Origin: Sarcocystis neurona
Lineage: Eukaryota; Apicomplexa; Conoidasida; Eucoccidiorida; Sarcocystidae
Length of the DNA: 64,000 bases
Assembly: GCA_000727475.1 (NCBI GenBank)
Contig: KL647291.1
Location: forward strand, 2,347,579-2,411,578
Direction of reading: 5' to 3'
The position numbers and the translations under genes are program-made. The notes under the pieces were generated by a model that was not told where the DNA came from, ran no database searches, and worked only from the letters and a program-made list of their open reading frames with translations. Shown here piece by piece: positions 58,301 through 64,000 of the stretch. The number at the start of each line of letters is the position of its first letter. The stretch's first letter is position 1.

Positions 58301-60888
58301 GCTAGCGCCTCGTGCACGTTTGCGTCCACGGTGCTGCTGCAGATTAGTCCTTCTGTTTCAAACGAAGAAAGAATTTTTTCGATTTCCTAGCACGCAGCAA
58401 CGGCCACAAGAGCAGCGCATGCAGAAAAGTTCCCGCCAGTGGTCGCCAACTTGACATGTATACATGTAATACCTGCACACGTATCAATTTAGACATACAC
58501 GTCTAGTCAAATACACACAAATACACAGACAGAGACATATGTGCATATATAGAAAGAAAAGTAGAGAGAGACACACACAAGTATGTGTACATGTTTTTTT
58601 ACTGTATTGCTCGCATATAAAGAAGAGGTCGACACCAGCAACTGGTAGGCAGGTATTTACAAAAAAACATGAGAAAAAGCACCTACGGATATATACAGTC
58701 TTTGAAAGAGGTGTATATCGACAACGTGTAACACACCTACGAAGAAAAAGGCAATTCTGTCTCTTCTTATATACATGTACACGTTCTATAGAGGTGCACA
58801 CGTACAATATACAGTCTCACAGCTATACGAGAGAAAATCCACTTTCCCGTGTGTGTGTTCGTGTACGTACATATATGTATAGGCTTGTGAAAGAAGAGTA
58901 TACAAAGAAGCGATATATACAAATGAAGGGAATTGTCGCAGTTTTCTAGCTATATTGCAAGAAGAAAGAGTATAAGTGTAAATCGGTGCGACGCACGCAG
59001 GGAGAGCGCACACAGAAACTGACACAGTGCAGTGTACGTACACCACTCAGTGTGGAAACGGCGACGGATTTTCTTGATAGATGAAAACAGTAGAAAACCT
59101 ACCTGCTAGACAGAAGCAGCAACACAGAGGCAGAGGTAGCGTGGCCAAGAGTCCCCATCAAAAAAAAAATGGGATACATTCATATATATATATATACATA
59201 TACATACACGTAAAGACGCATATCTAGAGAGGCACGCAAATAAAGATATATATATATATATATAACAGAGAGAGACAGAGGAAGAAGACGGGTCAATATA
59301 CATAGATATATATATAGGTCTGAGTATAACCATAGGTGAAGTGGCATACATATGCAGAGGTGCCTGAGCTTGCATATACACACGTATGTATATATGTACG
59401 TATGTATATGTATGTACGGGTTGAAGAATGTATGGATGTACGCGTCTGTATGTATGTACGTATATGTATGTATATGTACGCCTATGCATGTATGTATATG
59501 TATGTATGTATGTATACGTATGTATGTATGTATACGTATGTATGTATGTACGTATGTATGTACATGTATGTATATGTACGTATGTGTATGTATATATGTA
59601 TGCATGCATGGACTTATGTATGGATGTATGGATACGCATGTGTGTGTACGCAGAGAGAACGTAGCGGAGAAAATCGTATTTACACATCTACATACACAGA
59701 CGATATATGCGTGCGTAAAGCGATTTCTTTCATTGATATATATATATATATACCTCCACATACACAAAAAGGGAGAATAAATGAAAGAAATATATATATA
59801 TACATATATATATAGATAGATACATAGATAGATAGATAGATATCTTTCTCCACACACACACTCACACAGACAAAAAGAGAGAGAGGGAGAGAAATATATA
59901 TATATATATATATATGTCCTTACTCGAATTTATTGGTATGCATATATATCTATATATGTATGTATACACTGGTGATCAAATATATACATATACGTATATG
60001 TGGAAATATACACATATACAAATAGGTATGGTACCACAAAGTGTCTGATTCAGTACGTCCATCTACAAGTAGACATACAGACACATATGAACGCGTATAC
60101 ACACATAAAGGCAGAAAGTATACACATGTGTATATACGAGTATAGAAATATATGGATATATATGGGTGAGCCCACGTACAGTTTATCTCACATATATATA
60201 TATATATATATGCGTTTCCTGGTTGAAGCAGCCTCACGTGGTGGTATCCTAACAACAGCAACAGCTTCTTTTTTCTCTTCTTCGACTTCCATACGAGTTT
60301 TGCAGAAAGACAGCAGCACCAAAAGAGACAGCAGCAGCAGCAGCACCAGCAGCGGCACGAACAATTGCAAACAACAGTTAGCAGAAGCGCCACTGCGCTG
60401 GGCAAAAACAGCAGCAGCAGCGGGAGCAATAGACGCAGCAGCAGCAGCAGCCGAAGAGGAAACAACAGCAGGAATCGAGACAGCAACAGTAGCAACTGAA
60501 GCGGCCGCTGCAGCAACAGAAGTCCGACTTGCAACAGAAGCAGTTGCAGCCGCAGCAGCAGAAGGAGCAGCAACACAAGCAGCAAAACAGCAGCAGCAAA
60601 CAGATGCAGCTGCAGCGGCAACGGTCCAACAGCAGCAGAAGCAGCAAGAAAAAGACGAGGAGCAGGAGCACGGGCCGCAGGTGAGCCGTGCAGGAGAAAC
60701 CGTTTTCTCTCGACTGTTTACTTCAAGCGGGAGATTTTTGTAGTCAAACAGGAAGACGCCAGCAGCTGAAATGAGACGAGAGCAGCGGGGGTCGGCTTCT
60801 AACAGACCAGCTGCGTCCCACGACGCACGCGCCTTTGCACTCTCTGTTGCTGCCATTCTCGCAGCTGCTGCTGCTGTTGAAACGGCTG
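50647..60888 (-). CDS. Six-exon gene of unknown function with Trp-rich C-terminus
   Basis: Exons 60888-60722, 58386-58224, 56786-55917, 53624-53575, 51463-51392 and 50772-50647 (TAA 50649-50647) join in phases 0, 1, 1, 0 and 0, each with pyrimidine-AG and GT sites. The protein reads SRLISAAGVFLFDYKNLPLE, EIEKILSSFETEGLICSSTV, then a long Ala/Glu/Gly-rich exon containing RFYVRSLLAASRLHRIRGAR and LLRHLNTERSGWPARTFLM. It continues GPEDPLVQRSLAELAVM (helical, armadillo-like in look), HQFVPVHFRTAKRRPGGKPI, and a tail with seven Trp (SGKWHWLGPDWKPLWAPP). AATAAA overlaps the stop. The 5' end is missing; exons at 62-63 kb may belong to it. The family is not recognised. The large introns hold opposite-strand coding-like stretches. 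Confidence 0.66.
50930..51270. repeat. TATG/TACA and (TA)n microsatellite in intron
   Basis: It lies between the last two exons of the minus-strand gene at 50647-60888, with pure TA runs at 50965-50984 and 51200-51220. Another patch is at 51690-51790. Confidence 0.8.
52064..52097. repeat. Perfect 15-bp inverted repeat with 4-nt loop
   Basis: Arms 52064-52078 and 52083-52097 are exactly complementary around AGCA. The left arm carries CAG, the right arm CTG. Confidence 0.9.
52086..52173. repeat. 22-bp CTG-containing minisatellite, three exact copies plus one partial
   Basis: Units start at 52086, 52108, 52130 and 52152 (the last diverged). They overlap the right arm of the adjacent hairpin and run into a CTG-rich stretch to about 52280, inside an intron of the minus-strand gene. 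Confidence 0.88.
52740..53050 (+). CDS. Candidate plus-strand exon inside an intron of the opposite gene
   Basis: The plus frame reads QQNVFPQALMQKKIVPHAPL, then ASEGVSEFVYRRHVEDAPTY, with CAG/GCA runs sense. Boundaries are weak. It falls in the intron between 53575 and 51463 of the minus-strand gene. It may be a nested gene or chance. Confidence 0.27.
53740..54370. repeat. TATA, CT and (CA)n microsatellites in intron
   Basis: Mixed (TA)n with CTCTCT at 53740-53970, then (TA)n at 54296-54316 and about 13 CA units at 54335-54361. Confidence 0.85.
54994..55087 (+). CDS. Candidate 94-nt plus-strand exon, nested
   Basis: It is bounded by a strong acceptor (TTTCCCTGCCTGCTACCAG) after 550 bp of plus-strand pyrimidine tract and by a GTAAGC donor at 55088. 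The best frame reads AAAAADRICTHAQADVDRLP then VFAD. It lies inside the intron 55917-53624 of the minus-strand gene, so if real it is a nested opposite-strand gene. Confidence 0.35.
56850..57480. repeat. TATG/TACA microsatellite island in intron
   Basis: Nearly continuous TATACA/TATG repeats between exons 58386-58224 and 56786-55917 of the minus-strand gene, followed by (GATA)-like steps at 57275-57345. Confidence 0.85.
57900..58223 (-). repeat. CTG/CAG-rich stretch next to a splice donor
   Basis: It is CAG-rich on the minus strand directly after the donor at 58223. One minus frame is open for about 55 codons (ETTTAVEAAAAAVEAERQTQ). It may be retained coding sequence or intron. The plus strand contains a helical-looking reading just upstream (ITSALLFEALASLLQQLKHQ, 57836-57895). 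Confidence 0.45.
59031..59044. promoter_or_regulatory. Palindrome copy with one mismatch (AGTGTACGTACACC)
   Basis: It lies in the intron between 60722 and 58386 of the minus-strand gene, about 60 bp downstream of the small exon at 59103-59158. Confidence 0.4.
59103..59158 (-). CDS. Possible first exon with signal-peptide-like start
   Basis: An ATG at 59158 gives MGTLGHATSASVLLLLSS and then a GTAGGT donor in phase 2. The hydrophobic run resembles a short signal peptide. The phase does not match the next exon of the minus-strand gene (58386, phase 0), so it may be an alternative first exon, a separate gene, or chance. Confidence 0.22.
59170..60230. repeat. TA, TATG and GATA microsatellite island
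   Basis: Contains (TATG)n at about 59380-59620, (GATA)n at 59813-59840, (GA) near 59876-59892 and several (TA)n runs. Confidence 0.88.
60306..60680 (+). CDS. Candidate Ala/Gln-rich plus-strand exon, nested
   Basis: A 375-nt frame of exactly 125 codons lies between an acceptor (TTTTGCAG at 60305) and a GTGAGC donor at 60681. It reads KDSSTKRDSSSSSTSSGTNN, then Ala, Glu and Gln runs with GCA/CAG sense. It sits in an intron of the minus-strand gene. The minus strand is also open here as a continuation of its exon at 60888-60722, but with Cys/Leu runs, which I consider less likely. Confidence 0.35.
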
Positions 60889-60999
60889 CTGTTGAAGAAA
60901 GGAAAAATGTAGCAGCAGCAGCACCACCTCCGCAGCTCGTTATCTCCCGCACAAGTTGCTAAATAACTCACACACATACAGACACACACACGCACACAT

Positions 61000-61396
61000 A
61001 TATTCTCCTCACGCACACGTTTATCCATATATATATATATATATATATATATCGCCTACATTAAGATCTATGTAAATATAGATCCCCTGTACAAACATCC
61101 AGATACGTATATGTAGAGACAAGGACAGAGACGTCGAGCTACTACATACACCCGCTTTCGGATAAATATATATAAATACATGTATATGTACGCGTATAGA
61201 CTTACACATGCATGCGGACACGTATACATACATGAAGACTTATATACATGTTCAGACCTACACAAGTTGACACACACCCATGCTTACGTCCATCCACGCA
61301 GACACATTTATAGATAGATACATAAATGTTTATCTGCAAGGATATGTATACCCATTTGTATCTACATAGATACGTGAGTATACATGTATAGATACG

Positions 61397-61430
<34 letters not shown>

Positions 61431-62100
61431 CGTATGTGTGTGTGTAGCTGCACGGATACATATATATATATATTATATGTCCGTATGTGGGCATTTGCGT
61501 GAATACGTAGTTATATGTGTATACGCATATACGCCTGTATACAGGACTGTATATATGTTGTAGGCGTTTTGGCGCCTATACGAAGACATTCAAATGCACA
61601 CGAGTACACACATACGGAGAGAGAGAAGGAGACGGACATATACCCGTATACATATATATATATATATATATATACTATTTATACACATATGTACACGCTG
61701 ATGTGGACACCTCTGCGCAAATACATATATATATATATATATGTGTGGATATATAGATATTTATCGTGCACATGTACATGAATACACAATGCTGCAGTGT
61801 GTACATTTGACTACATACTGCCCTGCATGTATATTTCACGTATAAACACTTCTACACATATACATATATATATATATGTACGTATGTATATGTACACACA
61901 TGTATGTACGTATGTGGACGCAGGAGCACCCACGGGGGTACACGCAGACTAGGACTGCTGCATGCATCTATAAACACCTCCTTATACACGTAGACAAGCA
62001 ACACACACAATAACGAGTTCTTCTTCACATGTATGTATATATATGTATATGCGGCTGCACATATATATTACAGTAGTGTACGAAGTAACGTGAGTTGTGT
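61000..62100. repeat. TA/TATG/TACA microsatellite island
   Basis: Pure (TA) runs at about 61030-61052, 61404-61430 and 61654-61674 among TATG and TACA repeats. No gene. Confidence 0.88.
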
Positions 62101-62236
62101 TAAAGTGTGGCGTGCTGGCTTGGATGAATTGCTATTGTGTTGACAGGGCATGTACAGACAAACGAATATACGGATACAAATATGTGCTATTTTGAGGAAC
62201 AGAAGTGCATTCGCGTATATGTGTATAGGTGGGTAT

Positions 62237-62950
62237 CTACAGCCTCAGGTCGGCAGGTAAACGTGGAGGAGCGTTCACATTGGCCACTTGCGCGCGTGTT
62301 GCTGCCCCTGCGTCTGCTCCAGCTGCTGCTGCTGTTCTTGCTGATGCTGCTCCTTGTGCCCCTGCTGCTGCTCCTCCTCGGCCTGCTGCTCTGCTGCTCT
62401 GCCGCTGCGGTGTGCTGTTGTTATCCCACGCCTTTGCCGAGGGCCTGTTCGTGTTCTTCCGCAGCTCCTTTGCGGACAGCAGCAGTTGCTGCCGCTGTTG
62501 AGTCTCTGACTCTTCTCTTCCTGTTGTTGCTCCTCTTCCCAACCCTGTTGCTGCCCTTGCTGCTGCTGCTTCTGGTGTTGCTGCCATTGCTCTTGGCATT
62601 GCTGCTGCTGCTCTTGGTGTTGCTGCTGCTGCCCTTGGCGTTGCTGCTGCTACTGTTCTTGGTGTTGCTGCTGTGGACGCTGCCGCCTCGGCTGCAACAC
62701 CCCAACGCCTGTTGTTGCTACTGCTACTGCGGCCACTTGCGCTGCAGCTGCTGCTGCTGCTGCCGCTCCTGCTCCTCTTCCTGCACCAGCCGCCGCTGCC
62801 ATTTCTGCGGCTGATGCTTCTGTTGCTGCTGTCTTTTCCGCTTCTGCTGGCGTTCGCGTTACACCTGCTGCAGCTGCTTCAGCTGCTGCTGCTACTTCCG
62901 CTGCTGCTGCGACTTCCGCTCGTGCTTCTGATCTCTTCCTGCTGCTTACC
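62237..62950 (-). CDS. Ala/Gln-rich coding block
   Basis: Two minus frames are coding-like. One runs from 63087 to a TAG at 62650 and is Ala-rich (EAEKTAATEASAAEMAAAAG). The other is open from about 62700 to a TAG at 62237 and, after poly-Ala, has ordinary sequence (QQLLLSAKELRKNTNRPSAK, then TRAQVANVNAPPRLPADL). An intron or indel must join them. Possible donors lie at GTGGCC and GTGAAC near the end. These may be 5' exons of the minus-strand gene ending at 50647; the phase link was not established. Confidence 0.45.
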
Positions 62951-63017
62951 CCAATGCGTTGGTGGAAAGTGTTGTCATGCGTCTCGGCGGCCGCAGCCCG
63001 ATGCAGCAGATCCTCCA
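62950..63017 (-). CDS. Candidate 68-nt exon
   Basis: It is bounded by an acceptor (GTTGTTGGTTCGCAG) and a GTAAGC donor at 62949. It reads EDLLHRAAAAETHDNTFHQR then IG, ending in phase 0. The same frame also continues without a stop into the Ala-rich block, so the intron may be optional or absent. Confidence 0.4.
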
Positions 63018-63079
63018 CTGCGAACCAACAACACACTTTCCTTCTTTCTATCTTGTAAAGGCTACATGTATGCAGCACT

Positions 63080-63480
63080 TCATACACACGCAGACAAAGG
63101 AAGATATCTGCATAAATACACGTGGATAAATATATATGTATAAATACGTTTGATACTCAGGATCTACCATACACAGTCACATAGATGTATATATGCGCAT
63201 GCAAATTGCATATGACGTACAGGCGTACACATGTACAAACACACCTGAAGAGATGAAATATACAGAGAGCTCGAACCGAGAGCTCTATAAACACACACAG
63301 AGAAATATATACATATGTACATATATATACGCCCACACAATAATATAAATATACACAGATATCAATACACCTATATATGTATATGTATATATATGTATAC
63401 AGACAAATACAAATACACATATGTATATATGTATGTGTGTATATATATATGTATATATGCGTATTCTCGCACATCAAAGT
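63080..63480. repeat. TATG/TACA microsatellites
   Basis: TATA, TATG and CATA repeats with no supported gene. Confidence 0.85.
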
Positions 63481-64000
63481 ACACATGAAGATATATGTGT
63501 ATGAAGAGAAAGAGACGTGGATATTTCTGCGAGACAGAGACAGAGAGAGACAGAGGGGAAGTACGCACAACTGAGAAGGACACACACGTGCGAGGAGACA
63601 GACACGGATACGGAAGGGAAATTCAAAGTAGGAACATAGCGACGCAGCAAGAGACGTAGAAGCGGGAGACACACAAAAGAAAAGACACAAAAAAACGGAC
63701 ACGAGTGAGACGCAGATATACACCCACACACACACACACACACCAATGCACATACATATTTATATACCAAGAGACGGAGACACAGAGAGACAGACAGACA
63801 GAGACAGACAGACAGAGGGAGGGAGACAGAGAGACGGGGAGACATGGAGGCAGAGAGACAGGGGGAGAGGGGACGACGGAGAGACGGGGAGACGGGGAGA
63901 CAGGGAGACAGAGAGGCAGACAGACAGGGACTGGGAGACAGAGAGAGACAGACAGAGAGAGACAGAGACAGAGAGAGACAGGAGGACAGAGAGACAGAGA
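63480..64000. repeat. Purine tract grading into GACAGA satellite
   Basis: 63480-63720 is purine-rich. From about 63770 to the window end the sequence is a degenerate array of GACAGA/GAGACAGA with GGGGAGACG variants. No gene. Confidence 0.85.

Noticed and set aside
63770..64000. Regular GACAGA repeats considered as a CRISPR-like or telomeric array.
   Set aside because: Units are short, degenerate and lack spacers, so this is simple satellite DNA.

Overview
The window looks like nuclear DNA of a coccidian apicomplexan, most probably an Eimeria species. The reasons are dense CAG/CTG triplet runs that read as Ala, Gln and Ser tracts (the homopolymeric amino-acid repeats typical of Eimeria), long TA/TATG microsatellite islands, small exons with GT..AG introns, and a mosaic of repeat-rich and repeat-poor segments. 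I see no rRNA, tRNA, CRISPR array or recognisable transposase. All gene models were read by eye; the strongest rest on consistent splice phases across several exons.

Layout. 1-2278 (-) is the start of a giant low-complexity protein running off the left edge, verified stop-free by scanning every line. 2.4-8 kb holds further low-complexity frames on both strands. 8-13 kb is microsatellite and purine-tract DNA with a few terminal exons. 13-19 kb is a repeat-poor, ORF-poor segment. 19-24 kb has scattered exons among TA islands. 25.05-27.55 kb (+) is a six-exon gene of unknown function with a complete 3' end. 28.3-31.3 kb (+) has a low-complexity exon and a four-exon helical protein fragment. 33.2-36.4 kb is a second repeat-poor segment. 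39.06-46.49 kb (-) is a homologue of TLS1/C9orf78 (Hep_59 family), a spliceosome-associated protein, carrying a long RS-rich and Ala/Gln-rich N-terminal extension. 46.9-50.6 kb is a third repeat-poor segment. 50.65-60.89 kb (-) is a six-exon gene of unknown function ending in a Trp-rich tail; it probably extends into exons at 62-63 kb. The right edge is GACAGA-type satellite.

Strand reading rule. Introns of the well-supported genes tend to be pyrimidine-rich on the sense strand (clear in TLS1 and in the 25-27.5 kb gene). Most, but not all, triplet runs inside exons are CAG on the sense strand. These two asymmetries helped choose strands where both were open, but there are exceptions, which are reported.

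The genes do not form an operon or pathway that I can recognise. The only confident function is in pre-mRNA splicing (TLS1). The window's most unusual content is structural: a repeated 14-bp palindrome, minisatellites of 22 and 56-57 bp inside introns, a stop-free frame of 1,172 codons, and a coding-like frame broken only by TAG codons.
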